Part shown: one piece after another, positions 25,695-34,396 of the stretch | How positions within the stretch are numbered: the stretch's first letter is position 1 | How the letters are laid out: each line of letters starts with the position of its first letter | Assembly: GCA_041391505.1 (NCBI GenBank) | Contig: JAWKNW010000008.1 | Span: forward strand, 124,001-188,000 | Direction: 5' to 3' | Source: Rhodothermales bacterium | Lineage (GTDB): Bacteria > Bacteroidota > Rhodothermia > Rhodothermales > JAHQVL01 | Length of the DNA stretch: 64,000 bases | Notes under the pieces: generated by a model | The model's database searches: none | Told to the model about the DNA's origin: nothing | Seen by the model: only the letters and a program-made list of their open reading frames with translations | Translations under genes and position numbers: made by a program

Positions 25695-27398
25695 CTAGAT
25701 TTCGCCCCGGTTGTGCGCCTTTACGGCGTAATCGACGGCGCGGGCGGTGAGCGCCATGTACGTCAACGACGGGTTCTGGCAGGCGGATGAGGTCATGCAC
25801 GCGCCATCCGTCACGAACAGGTTCGGGACGTCGTGCGCCTGATTGTGGGCATTGAGGACCGACGTCTTCGGGTCGCGGCCCATGCGCGCGGTGCCCATCT
25901 CGTGGATGGCGTCGCCGGGGGCGGAGGTGGCGATGTCGTCGTAGGCGGAGATCTCCTCCACGCCGGCCGCCTCCAGCATTTCCACGGCCGATTCCTGCAT
26001 GTCCTTCCGCATCGCGTATTCGTTCGCGCCGATCGCGCTGCTCATGTGCAGGAGCGGGATCCCCCACTGATCGGTTTTCTCCGGATCGAGATACACGTGG
26101 TTATCAAACTCGGGCAGCATCTCGCCGAATCCGTTCACGCTCATGTACCAGGGCCCCGGTTCGCGGAGGCTGTTCTTGAGCGACTCGCCGATGCCGCGCT
26201 GCCGGCCGCCGCGGCTCCACGACGAGCGGCTCGCGCCCCCCGAATAGTGGAAGCCCCGGATGTAATCGTCCCGCATCGTGCCCGGCCCTACGTTTCGGAA
26301 ACGCGGGATGTACGTGGCGGACGGGCGGTTGCCGATGTAATAGCGATCCTCGAAGCCCGGCATCATGCCCCGCGCGCCGACGCGGAAGTGATGGTCCATC
26401 AGATAATGCCCGAGCACGCCGCTCGAGTTGGCCAGGCCGTTGGGGAAACGCGCGGATGTCGAGTTCAGCAGGACCTGCGTGCTGCCCAGCGCCGAGGCGC
26501 AGAGGAAGATCAGCTTGCCGTAATACTCGATGGGCTCCTTCGTCACCCGGTCGATGATGCGCACGCCGACGGCGCGGTCCTTCGCCTCGTCATAAATCAC
26601 GCTGTGGACGACCGAATCGGGCCGCAGGGTCATCTTGCCCGTCGCGGCGGCCGCCGGCAGGGTGACGCCCTGGCTGCTGAAATACGACCCGGTCGAGCAG
26701 CCGCGCATGCAGGGGCCGCAGTAGTGGCACGCCGGCCGGCCGTTGAGCGCCTCGGTGAGGATCGCCATCGGGAAAATCGTCATCGTACGCCCCGGGAACG
26801 ATGCCTCGATGCGCTTGCGGACGTGTTTCTCGACGGCGTTCATCTCCATCGGCTTCTGGAAGATGCCGTCGGGAATGGCCGGACTGTTCATCGGCTCGCC
26901 GTTGACGCCGATAAAGCGCTCGACATGGTCGTACCACGGCTGGATGTCCTTGTAGCGAATCGGCCAGTCGATCCCGTGGCCGTCCCGCACCGGCGCCTCG
27001 AAATCCAGCTCGCTCCAGCGCGGCACGCCCCGCCCCCAGATCAGCGAACGGCCCCCGACCTGGTCGCCACGGACCCAGATAAACGGCTTGTCCTCCACAT
27101 AGGGCTGCTCGGAGTCCTTGACGAAGAAATGCTTGGTCGACTCGCTGATCACGTGCGCCCGGTTCTGGACGGGATACACGTTTTCGAGCTCCTCCGGCAG
27201 CATCCGGCCCCGGTTTGGCAGCTCCCACACCTCCTTGTGCTCGGTGATGTAGTCCTTCCCGTGCTCCACATTCCGCCCGCGGTCGAGCACGAGCGTGTTG
27301 AGCCCTTTTTCGGTCAGTTCCTTCGCCGCCCAGCCGCCGGCCACGCCGGATCCCACCACGATCGCGTCGTACTCCTGCCGTACCTGAATCGATGCCAT
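25695..27398 (-). CDS. GMC-family FAD oxidoreductase, large subunit
   Basis: A 567-residue flavoprotein related to gluconate/sorbitol dehydrogenase large subunits. The FAD Rossmann motif VVGSGVAGG is at residues 11-20. VRGDQVGGRSLIWGRGVPRW follows, then CHYCGPCMRGCSTGS, a cysteine group seen in membrane-linked GMC enzymes. C-terminal FAD-binding and active-site motifs are HEMGTARMG and GACMTSSACQNPSLTYMAL. The start at 27398 has GAGG 6 nt upstream and gives the usual short N-terminus; an in-frame ATG at 27437 would add 13 residues. It follows its small subunit by about 65 bp. Electrons probably pass to a cytochrome. The sugar or alcohol substrate is unknown. Confidence 0.92.
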   Translation of the reverse strand: MASIQVRQEYDAIVVGSGVAGGWAAKELTEKGLNTLVLDRGRNVEHGKDYITEHKEVWELPNRGRMLPEELENVYPVQNRAHVISESTKHFFVKDSEQPYVEDKPFIWVRGDQVGGRSLIWGRGVPRWSELDFEAPVRDGHGIDWPIRYKDIQPWYDHVERFIGVNGEPMNSPAIPDGIFQKPMEMNAVEKHVRKRIEASFPGRTMTIFPMAILTEALNGRPACHYCGPCMRGCSTGSYFSSQGVTLPAAAATGKMTLRPDSVVHSVIYDEAKDRAVGVRIIDRVTKEPIEYYGKLIFLCASALGSTQVLLNSTSARFPNGLANSSGVLGHYLMDHHFRVGARGMMPGFEDRYYIGNRPSATYIPRFRNVGPGTMRDDYIRGFHYSGGASRSSWSRGGRQRGIGESLKNSLREPGPWYMSVNGFGEMLPEFDNHVYLDPEKTDQWGIPLLHMSSAIGANEYAMRKDMQESAVEMLEAAGVEEISAYDDIATSAPGDAIHEMGTARMGRDPKTSVLNAHNQAHDVPNLFVTDGACMTSSACQNPSLTYMALTARAVDYAVKAHNRGEI

Positions 27399-27462
27399 GT
27401 TTACCTCATTGCCCGCGCGACGCGAGCCGTTTTGCATGTTTATGTTGGCCCCTGGCAGCGCC

Positions 27463-28065
27463 TCACGCCCAGGCGCGCTCCACTTCCGACACCGAGATGT
27501 CGCCGCGATAGCTCCCCATCGGGTTCACGCGCAGCTCCTGCGTCGCGCCCAGCTCGGAGGTATAGAACCCGGAGAGCGTCAATTCCTTGACGCGGGCGAA
27601 GACGGGCCGACCCTCGGCGGCGCGCCGGCGCTCGTACGCCTCGCGATCCGCCTCGCTCATCGCATCGAGATCGGGGAAAGCCTCGGCGTCCATCGCATCG
27701 AGCAGGGCGAACTGCTCCTCGGGCGTGCTGTCCAGAAACGTGTTGCCCGTGGCGCGCTGCGCGGCGGCGTCGAAGCCGGCGAGGCCCTCGAGAAAGCCGG
27801 CGCGATCCGCGTCCGAATAAAAATCGGTCAGCAGCATATCGATAAACTCCGTGACGCGCGCCGCGCGGGCGCCCGGGGTATCGGTCTGGGGGATGATGTG
27901 CTCGGTGACCACGTCGAGCAAGGCTTTATGGGAGGCCGACAGGGACCGGAGGGCGCCGTCGGCCGATGCCTGGCAACCGCTCAGCACGCCGGCCAGCGTC
28001 GGCGCAGACAGGGTGCAGCCCAGCAGGGCCGTGATGCGCAGTACTGCTTCTCGTCGATCGATCAT
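27463..28065 (-). CDS. Gluconate 2-dehydrogenase subunit 3-like protein
   Basis: A 200-residue exported small subunit for the adjacent GMC enzyme. The N-terminus MIDRREAVLRITALLG resembles a twin-arginine-type leader with only one strict Arg pair, followed by GVLSGCQ. The core HKALLDVVTEHIIPQTDTPGARAARVTEFIDMLL is the subunit 3 family signature. The C-terminal GFYTSELGATQELRVNPMGSYRGDI is also family-typical. The export leader likely carries the cofactor-loaded large subunit across the membrane with it. Transcribed ahead of the large subunit as one operon. Confidence 0.9.
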   Translation of the reverse strand: MIDRREAVLRITALLGCTLSAPTLAGVLSGCQASADGALRSLSASHKALLDVVTEHIIPQTDTPGARAARVTEFIDMLLTDFYSDADRAGFLEGLAGFDAAAQRATGNTFLDSTPEEQFALLDAMDAEAFPDLDAMSEADREAYERRRAAEGRPVFARVKELTLSGFYTSELGATQELRVNPMGSYRGDISVSEVERAWA

Positions 28066-28157
28066 GGGATGTCCGCTTTGATACCGTAACGTCTAAAAGA
28101 TACAGCGCGCGATGTAAAGGCGTGCAGTTTTCTCATCCGGATTGCACATAACACCCC

Positions 28158-29147
28158 TCACGCCCAGGGCAGCACGACCGCGGCGCCGTTAAATCGCCCA
28201 TGCCGAAGGTCGTCCAGCGCCTGCGCCGTCTCCGCGAGGGCATAGGTCGTGACCTCGGTGCGCACGGGCACGTCCGGCGCGATGCGCAAAAACGCCTCGC
28301 CATCCTCCCGCGTCAGGTTCGCGACGGATTGGATGGACCGTTCGCGCCAGAGGATGTCATACGGGAAGGCCGGAATCTCGCTCATATGGATGCCGGCGCA
28401 CACCACGCGTCCGCCCGGCCGGCACCGCCGAAGGGCCAGCGGCACCAGCTCGCCAGCCGGCGCGAACAGGATGGCCGCATCCAGCGCCGCCGGCGGCGTC
28501 TCGTCAGTGCCGCCCGCCCAGGCCGCGCCGAGGGCGCGCGCGAAGGCTTGCGCGTCCGCGTCGCCGGGGCGCGTGAACGCGAACACCGTGCGCCCCTGGT
28601 GGACCGCCACCTGGCAGAGGATATGCGCCGCCGCGCCAAACCCGAAAAAACCGATCACCCGGGCGTCGCCGGCAAACCGGTACGCGCGATACCCGATGAG
28701 GCCCGCACACAGCAGCGGGGCGGCCTGCACGTCGGGAAAACCCTCCGGGATCGGGAAGCAGAACTGTTCGTTCGCCGTCGTGTACTGCGCGAAACCGCCG
28801 GGGCGCGTGTAGCCGGTGAAGACCGCCGACTCGCACAGGTTTTCCCGCCCGTTCAGGCAAAAGTCGCACACCCCGCACGTCTCGCCCAGCCACGGCACGC
28901 CGACGCGGTCGCCGACGGAAAACCGCGTAACGCCCGCCCCCCGGCGTTCGACCACGCCGACGATCTGATGCCCGGGTATCAGCGGCAGCGCCGGATCCGT
29001 CAGCTCGCCGTCCACGATATGCAGATCGGTCCGGCACACCCCGCACGCGTGCACCTTCAGCAACAGCTCGTGCGGCGCGGGGTCCGGCACCGGTAGATCG
29101 ACGAGCGCGAGCGGCGCGCCGGCGCGCTCCAGCACGATGGCTCTCAT
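28158..29147 (-). CDS. Zinc-dependent alcohol dehydrogenase
   Basis: A 329-residue medium-chain dehydrogenase. Catalytic zinc ligands are seen in ACGVCRTDLH and PGHQIVGVV; the structural zinc loop is CGVCDFCLNGRENLC with four cysteines. The NAD(P) Rossmann segment reads VIGFFGFGAAAHI, slightly off the usual GxGxxG. The start at 29147 (MRAIVLERAG) is chosen over an upstream in-frame ATG at 29285 because it begins the domain and overlaps the previous stop by ATGA, implying translational coupling. It belongs to the group resembling AdhA/YogA-type dehydrogenases, which act on alcohols or aldehydes. Specific substrate unknown. Confidence 0.92.
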   Translation of the reverse strand: MRAIVLERAGAPLALVDLPVPDPAPHELLLKVHACGVCRTDLHIVDGELTDPALPLIPGHQIVGVVERRGAGVTRFSVGDRVGVPWLGETCGVCDFCLNGRENLCESAVFTGYTRPGGFAQYTTANEQFCFPIPEGFPDVQAAPLLCAGLIGYRAYRFAGDARVIGFFGFGAAAHILCQVAVHQGRTVFAFTRPGDADAQAFARALGAAWAGGTDETPPAALDAAILFAPAGELVPLALRRCRPGGRVVCAGIHMSEIPAFPYDILWRERSIQSVANLTREDGEAFLRIAPDVPVRTEVTTYALAETAQALDDLRHGRFNGAAVVLPWA

Positions 29148-29548
29148 GGCGTCTTCTCCACAGCCAGCCGCAGCGCCAGGAGGGCCAGCAACACCGTCAG
29201 CGGCGTAAAAATGAGGGTCTCGGTGGACGATTGCGCCAGCAGATTCCCCGCGGTATTCAATACCAGATAGGCGAAGATCACCCACACCCCGCCCGTGACC
29301 TGTTTCCGATGCCGCTCGGACCCGACGTACCCCAGCCGCACCGCGATCACGAGCATGAACAGCAGGCTCAGGACCAGCGCCGCAATTTCCGGCCCCACCC
29401 TACTCGCCGGCCCTTCCTCGACATGTCCTCCCCAGACGATGTCCGCCGGGACCAGGCCGGCCAGCACCAGGACGTGAAACACCGCCAGCCCGCCGAATGC
29501 CACAAGCAGGATGTTGCCGGCCAGCGCCGGACTGATGAGAGCTTTCAT
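29144..29548 (-). CDS. Four-helix membrane protein, function unknown
   Basis: A 134-residue protein with four hydrophobic segments (about 8-32, 53-72, 86-103 and 111-128). The residues WGGHVEEGPASRVGPE form the first outer loop. No family recognised. The stop overlaps the start of the alcohol dehydrogenase by 4 nt, so the two are co-translated. It diverges from the arsR operator region. Confidence 0.75.
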   Translation of the reverse strand: MKALISPALAGNILLVAFGGLAVFHVLVLAGLVPADIVWGGHVEEGPASRVGPEIAALVLSLLFMLVIAVRLGYVGSERHRKQVTGGVWVIFAYLVLNTAGNLLAQSSTETLIFTPLTVLLALLALRLAVEKTP

Positions 29549-29664
29549 ACGAGAGTCGCTGCATGAGAGGATCCAACAGGATAGGCCGCGCCGGCATTAT
29601 CGTCAAATGGCCCGGCCTGCCGCCCGGACGCCGAAAAATTTCCCAACATCCCCCGGAACTATAC

Positions 29665-29680
29665 ATCGTATATCTACGAT
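29665..29680. promoter_or_regulatory. Palindromic operator for the ArsR repressor
   Basis: ATCGTA-TATC-TACGAT is a perfect 6+6 palindrome 28 bp before the arsR start in an AT-rich patch. The position and dyad form fit autoregulation by ArsR-family repressors released by As(III). Confidence 0.75.
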
Positions 29681-29708
29681 AAACGATCAGACACAAACCA
29701 ACCCGACC

Positions 29709-30038
29709 ATGGCCTACTCGAAAAGCGACCAGTTCTTACCGGATGAAATTCAGCTCGCGGAATGGGCGAAAGCCCTGGCGCACCCGGCGCGGCTTGCCGT
29801 GCTGAAGGTGCTCGCCGAACGGAAAGCCTGCATCTGCGGCGAGATCGTCGACGTCCTCCCGCTCGCGCAGGCGACCGTTTCCCAGCACCTCAAGGCGCTG
29901 AAGGAAGCCGGCTTCGTGCAGGGCACCATCGAGGGGCCAAGGTCCTGTTACTGTCTCAACCCGGAGGCCCTCCTGCGGGCCCGCGAGGCTTTCGGTGCTT
30001 TTTTCGAACATCTAGACCAGGCATCATCATGCTGTTAG
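29709..30038 (+). CDS. arsR: ArsR-family metalloid-sensing repressor
   Basis: A 109-residue winged-helix repressor. The domain WAKALAHPARLAVLKVLAERKACICGEIVDVLPLAQATVSQHLKALKEAG has the recognition helix at ATVSQHLKAL and the cysteine pair CIC at about residues 38-40. Further cysteines occur at CYC and at the C-terminal SSCC; any of these pairs could sense As(III). The start at 29709 follows the operator at 29665-29680. The 3' end overlaps arsM by 10 nt, which argues for co-translation and an arsenic role. Confidence 0.9.
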   Translation: MAYSKSDQFLPDEIQLAEWAKALAHPARLAVLKVLAERKACICGEIVDVLPLAQATVSQHLKALKEAGFVQGTIEGPRSCYCLNPEALLRAREAFGAFFEHLDQASSCC

Positions 30039-30841
30039 ACGAAACCACTTCGCCGGACGACGTCCGCGCGTATGTACGAACCAAATATGCCGAAATCGCG
30101 GCGCGTACCGAAGCCAGGGGCTGCGGATGCGGGTGCAGCACGACCGACACGGTCTCGCTCATCGGCGACGCCTACGACAACGTGGAGGGGTACGCGGCGG
30201 ACGCGGACCTCAAGCTGGGCTGCGGCGTCCCGACGCATCTTGCCGATATCCGGCCGGGCGACACGGTGCTCGACCTCGGGTCGGGCGCCGGCCTCGACGC
30301 CTTCATCGCACGATCCATCGTGGGTGAAGACGGCGCCGTGATCGGGGTGGATATGACCCCCGAGATGGTCGAGCGCGCCCGCGAAAACGCGCGCAAGCTG
30401 GGCTACGCCAATGTCCGCTTTCTTCTTGGCGAGATCGAGGCGCTGCCCGTCCGCGACGCCTCGGCCGACGTCGTGATCAGCAACTGCGTGCTCAACCTGG
30501 TGCCCAACAAGGCGGATGCGTTCGCCGAGATGCACCGGGCGATCAAGCCGGGCGGGCATTTCTGTGTCTCCGATATCGTCGTCCAGGGAACGCTGCCGGC
30601 TTCGATTCGTCAATCCGCTGAAGCCTACGCCGGCTGCGTCGCCGGAGCGCAGGAGAAGGAGATCTATCTGGACCTCCTCCGCGCCCAGGGCTTTTCGGAC
30701 ATCACGGTGGCCGAGGAACGGCCGATCGACGTGCCCGACGACATGCTCGCCGGCGCGCCCGCCGCGGACGTCGCCTCGTTCCGTGCCGGCGGCGGCATCC
30801 TCAGCATCACCGTCACAGGAAAACGCACTCGTACGGACTAA
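30029..30841 (+). CDS. arsM: Arsenite S-adenosylmethionine methyltransferase
   Basis: A 270-residue enzyme that methylates As(III) with SAM. The SAM site is VLDLGSGAGLDAF and the domain continues with IGVDMTPEMVERAR. The conserved arsenite-binding cysteines are visible: a CGCGC cluster at 32-36, C65 in LGCGVPTH, a Cys in ISNCVLNLVP, and one in YAGCVAGA. All four positions expected of ArsM are present. It starts inside arsR (10-nt overlap). A 13-bp GC hairpin at 30892-30923 follows the stop. Confidence 0.95.
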   Translation: MLLDETTSPDDVRAYVRTKYAEIAARTEARGCGCGCSTTDTVSLIGDAYDNVEGYAADADLKLGCGVPTHLADIRPGDTVLDLGSGAGLDAFIARSIVGEDGAVIGVDMTPEMVERARENARKLGYANVRFLLGEIEALPVRDASADVVISNCVLNLVPNKADAFAEMHRAIKPGGHFCVSDIVVQGTLPASIRQSAEAYAGCVAGAQEKEIYLDLLRAQGFSDITVAEERPIDVPDDMLAGAPAADVASFRAGGGILSITVTGKRTRTD

Positions 30842-30891
30842 GCGTGTATCGACAGCCCCGATCAGGGACTCCTTCCGCAGCGGCCCTCAAA

Positions 30892-30923
30892 CCCCGGCGC
30901 ATCCGGCGATGGATGCGCCGGGG
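30892..30923 (+). terminator. 13-bp perfect GC stem after arsM
   Basis: CCCCGGCGCATCC (30892-30904) pairs perfectly with GGATGCGCCGGGG (30911-30923) around a 6-nt loop. There is no strong U-tract. The stem contains the likely ATG (30913) of the next gene, so it may act as an attenuator or translation block as well as a terminator. Confidence 0.6.
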
Positions 30924-32787
30924 TACCGTGTTTCCGCTGGGCATCGTCTTCCTGGCGCTGACCCTCCTCGCCGGCCCGGGCCGGTTCGATACGCGGGACG
31001 CGGCGCCCGCCACGCCGTTTGCCGACGGCGAAACGTGGGCCGGCCACATGGTTTTCCCGGCATCGTCCCATCTGTTTCTGATCAACCCTCCGGCTTCCGT
31101 CCGGGAGTCGCCCGCGCTCACCCTGTCCGCCGACCGGGAGATGCGTCCGCTCGCCCTGGAGCGGGCGCGCATCGCCGGCGGCGAGATCTCCTTCACCCTC
31201 ACCTGGCTCGAAACCGACTACCGCTTCGTGGGCCGGATCGAGGGGTCCCGGATGTCGGGCGTGATCCAGGCCACGGTGCCCAACCGCATGCTGGGCGTCT
31301 CGCTCGGCAACCGGATCGTGGTGCGCGGGCGCTGGGATGCCGTCCGCATCGACGCCGCCCCGGAGGCCGGCTTGATCGACCGGATCCGGAGCCGCGCCGC
31401 GTCCGCACCTGACGTGCGGTTCATCGAATGGCAGGACCGCATCGAGCCCGGCAAGGGGCGTGTCGGCTTCCAGCACACCTACCTCGGCGACGGCCGCTAC
31501 GTCGTGCAGGACGCCGCCACGGGAGCCCCGGAGGAAGGATTCGACGGGCGCCGATACTGGCGCATGCGGCCCGACGGGTTGAGCGAATACGTGGCGCCGC
31601 CGGAGTCGGAACGCCTCCAGCTGATGGCCTGGCTGCGCAGCGGATCGTGGATGCCGGCGAACGCAGGCATAGACCTCCGTTTCGAGGGGCTGGACGCGTC
31701 GGATGGCAGCGCCATCCTGTTCATGCAGCCCCGCGGCGGCACCGTCGGCGCGCGGATCTGGGTGGATCCGGCGAACGAAACCGTCCTCCGCGCCGAAGTC
31801 GAAGACGAGCAGGGGCTGATCGAGTTGTCGTTCGGTGCGCCGCACGCGGCCGGAGGCTTTTACCTCCCCGAGAGCTGGACGCTATCCCAGAACGACCGGC
31901 AGACGTCGTCCCGCCTGAGCGAACCGCTGCGGGCCGAGGCGCCGGCCGCGTTGTTCGACAACCCCGGTGTCCGGCCCCGCGCGGCGTTCGACGAGCGCCG
32001 GCCGGCGGAGGTGGAGGTCGAAACCGGCCGCGGCCAGAAAGGCCACCACTTCGTCCACCCCGAGATCGACGGCTACACGGCCGGCTGGTTTCTGGTCGAC
32101 AGCGGCGCGAGCGACCTCGTCATCGACAACCTCATCGCCGACCGGATCGGGATGCCGGTCATCCGGGAGCTTTCGCCGGGCGTCACCCTGCGGCAGGGCG
32201 GCGCGCTGCGCATCGGCCGGCTGACGCTGATCGATCCGGTCTTCATCGCGCGGGACCTTTCGGGGCTCACCGGGCCCGAGGGGCGCGAACGCGCCGGCAT
32301 CCTCGGGTTTCCGTTCTTCGCCAGCGCCGTGGTGTCGGTCGACTATCCCAACGACCGCATCGCCATCCACGACCCGGCGACCTACCGCCTCGCCGGCGGC
32401 ATCTGGGAGCCCATGCAGGTCGAGGCGCGCCCGTCCATCGACGCCCGGGTGGATGAGTCGGTTGCGGGACGCTTCGTCGTGGATACCGGCAAATCGGCGC
32501 GGATCAGCTTTCGCAGCGGCTTCGCGGCCCGGCACAACCTGCTCGCCAACCGCTCGATCGAGCTGACGCCCACCGAGACGTTTTACGGCGACACCTTTGA
32601 ATACCGCTCCCGGCTCGACGCCGTCCAGTTCGCCGGCTACCGGTTTCGGAACGCGCTTTTCCACGCCAAGATACCCGGCACCTACAACAGCGACGGCAGC
32701 TACGACGGCATCATCGGGCGCGGCTTCCTAGAAAATTTCAGGGTCGTGTTCGACTACCCGCACGAACGCATCGCCTTCGTCCGCTGA
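30913..32787 (+). CDS. Exported retropepsin-like aspartyl protease-family protein
   Basis: A 624-residue protein with an N-terminal signal or anchor (VFPLGIVFLALTLLAG). An alternative GTG start at 30844, directly after arsM, would add 23 basic residues. The C-terminal half has two copies of an aspartyl protease lobe: WFLVDSGASDLVID and RFVVDTGKSARISF, each followed by a hydrophobic-Gly motif (ILGFPFFASAVVSVDYPNDRIAIH and IIGRGFLENFRVVFDYPHERIAFV). Two D(S/T)G lobes in one chain suggest a self-contained bilobed protease. The N-terminal half (about 30-350) has beta-rich sequence of unknown family. It follows arsM but a link to arsenic is not evident. Confidence 0.8.
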   Translation: MRRGTVFPLGIVFLALTLLAGPGRFDTRDAAPATPFADGETWAGHMVFPASSHLFLINPPASVRESPALTLSADREMRPLALERARIAGGEISFTLTWLETDYRFVGRIEGSRMSGVIQATVPNRMLGVSLGNRIVVRGRWDAVRIDAAPEAGLIDRIRSRAASAPDVRFIEWQDRIEPGKGRVGFQHTYLGDGRYVVQDAATGAPEEGFDGRRYWRMRPDGLSEYVAPPESERLQLMAWLRSGSWMPANAGIDLRFEGLDASDGSAILFMQPRGGTVGARIWVDPANETVLRAEVEDEQGLIELSFGAPHAAGGFYLPESWTLSQNDRQTSSRLSEPLRAEAPAALFDNPGVRPRAAFDERRPAEVEVETGRGQKGHHFVHPEIDGYTAGWFLVDSGASDLVIDNLIADRIGMPVIRELSPGVTLRQGGALRIGRLTLIDPVFIARDLSGLTGPEGRERAGILGFPFFASAVVSVDYPNDRIAIHDPATYRLAGGIWEPMQVEARPSIDARVDESVAGRFVVDTGKSARISFRSGFAARHNLLANRSIELTPTETFYGDTFEYRSRLDAVQFAGYRFRNALFHAKIPGTYNSDGSYDGIIGRGFLENFRVVFDYPHERIAFVR

Positions 32788-32793
32788 GCGCTT

Positions 32794-34185
32794 TCAGCCT
32801 CGACGACGCCGCAGCCATTTCGCCAGCGACAGGCCGAACGCCATCGGCACGATCTTGAGCCGACGGTACGCCATCACCGCCGCCGCCGTATTCCAGAGGA
32901 TGATCGAGAGCGATGTGGCGGTCGCCGCGCCGGCGGCCCCGAAGCGGGGGATGAGGATCAGGTTGAGTGTGACGTTGATCGCGGCGGCCGTCCCCATGAT
33001 GTACATGCTGTCGCGCTGGTGACCGGTCATATTGAGCAGGAGGAGGCCGGGGCCGCTGAGCAGGTTGAGGATCACGCCGACCGTCAGGATGCGCAGCGGC
33101 AGCGTGCCGGCGGCCGCGTAAGCCTCGCCGAAGATGGGCAGGATGAGGCCGGCGCCGAAAAAGAGCACCGCGCCGCTTACGAGACCGAGGACGAACACGA
33201 GGTTGGCGCCCACGACGACGACGCGCTGCAGCTCCCGGTCGTCCTTTTTGGCGAACAGGTCCGCCACCATCGGATGCAGGATCGAGTTGGCGGCGACGTT
33301 GGCGATGGTGAGCAGGCCGGCCACCTTGCTCGCGATCTGGTAGATGCCCCCCTGGGTTGTATCAACGAGCATCCCCAGCAGCAGGATGTCCGCCTGCATC
33401 AGGATCTGGTTGAAGCCGGTGGCGACCATCATGTCGCGCGAGGTCGATACCCACTCCTTCTTGTCGTACGCCGGCTCGACCTCCGCGAGTTGGGGCGGGA
33501 GCGCGCGTTTTACGAACGTGTAGCTGATCCCCAGCACGAGCAGCGTGGCGCCCACCGTCGTGGCCATCCCCACGGGCGCGGTGACGGTGACGCCGGCCGC
33601 GCGGGAAAGCGCCAGCAATCCCAGCGCGATCAGGATGGGCCGGATGACCTGCTGCGGGATCTGTGACAGCACCACCTTCTTGAACCCGTCGAGGATGCCC
33701 TCCTGGAGATGCAGATGCGCCATGAGCACGAGCGCCACGGTCGCCACATAGGCGGTGCCGATCAGCGTCGGCTGCTGCCGCTCGAGCAGCGCATCCCGAA
33801 ACAGGTACACCCCGGCGGCCCCCACGACCGCGATCGTCGTCGACGAAAGAATCACGCGGAGCCGGCTGTACCGCAGGAAGCCTTTCAACAGGTCCCAGCG
33901 TTCAACACTCCGGTACGACGCAATGTAGCGCACGGCCGACCGGTTGAATCCCGACCGGGAAAGCAGCACGAGCACGTTCACCCAGACCAGCACGAACGCA
34001 TACACCCCGTATTCGACATCTCCGAGCACGTTCGTCATCACGGCGGCGCTGACGAACGTGAGTCCGGCGGCGAGGCCTCGGATCAGGAATCCGCCGCCGG
34101 CGCCCCGCGCGAACAAAGCCAGGTTACCTTTTCCCTTCAGACGTCGTGAAAAAGAGGCGATATACGCCCCAAAGGAGGTGAACAT
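32794..34185 (-). CDS. Wzx-like polysaccharide flippase
   Basis: A 463-residue MOP-superfamily membrane protein with about 12-14 helices, expected to flip lipid-linked oligosaccharides. The start at 34185 begins MFTSFGAYIASF; upstream in-frame ATGs (34329) add sequence with no clear function. Family-typical stretches are NLALFARGAGGGFLIRGLAAGLTF, then GVYAFVLVWVNVLVLLSRSGFNRSAVRYI and a central loop EPAYDKKEW. It diverges from the GT4 gene and fits the surface-glycan theme. Confidence 0.88.
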   Translation of the reverse strand: MFTSFGAYIASFSRRLKGKGNLALFARGAGGGFLIRGLAAGLTFVSAAVMTNVLGDVEYGVYAFVLVWVNVLVLLSRSGFNRSAVRYIASYRSVERWDLLKGFLRYSRLRVILSSTTIAVVGAAGVYLFRDALLERQQPTLIGTAYVATVALVLMAHLHLQEGILDGFKKVVLSQIPQQVIRPILIALGLLALSRAAGVTVTAPVGMATTVGATLLVLGISYTFVKRALPPQLAEVEPAYDKKEWVSTSRDMMVATGFNQILMQADILLLGMLVDTTQGGIYQIASKVAGLLTIANVAANSILHPMVADLFAKKDDRELQRVVVVGANLVFVLGLVSGAVLFFGAGLILPIFGEAYAAAGTLPLRILTVGVILNLLSGPGLLLLNMTGHQRDSMYIMGTAAAINVTLNLILIPRFGAAGAATATSLSIILWNTAAAVMAYRRLKIVPMAFGLSLAKWLRRRRG

Positions 34186-34396
34186 GCGTGTACGTTTCTT
34201 CTGGGCACGGACGTGCGCACTGAACTGACGGGCTATCATCCTGACGTGCGGGACCGGGATAAAAGTCCCCCCGGCCGATACCCTTCGCGTAATAAAGCGC
34301 CATGAATGTACGACGCAAGACCCCGTCATCCGTTATGCGCACGCAGCGAGATGAATGTGTAGCGTCACACCGATCTGCTTCCGGCCCATACTACGT

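Noticed and set aside
34171..34228. A textbook Shine-Dalgarno (AAAGGAGGTG) and ATG followed by a 14-codon ORF on the plus strand
   Set aside because: The bases are the antisense of the flippase N-terminal codons (F-T-S-F-G); there is no sign of a real leader peptide and no regulated gene directly downstream.
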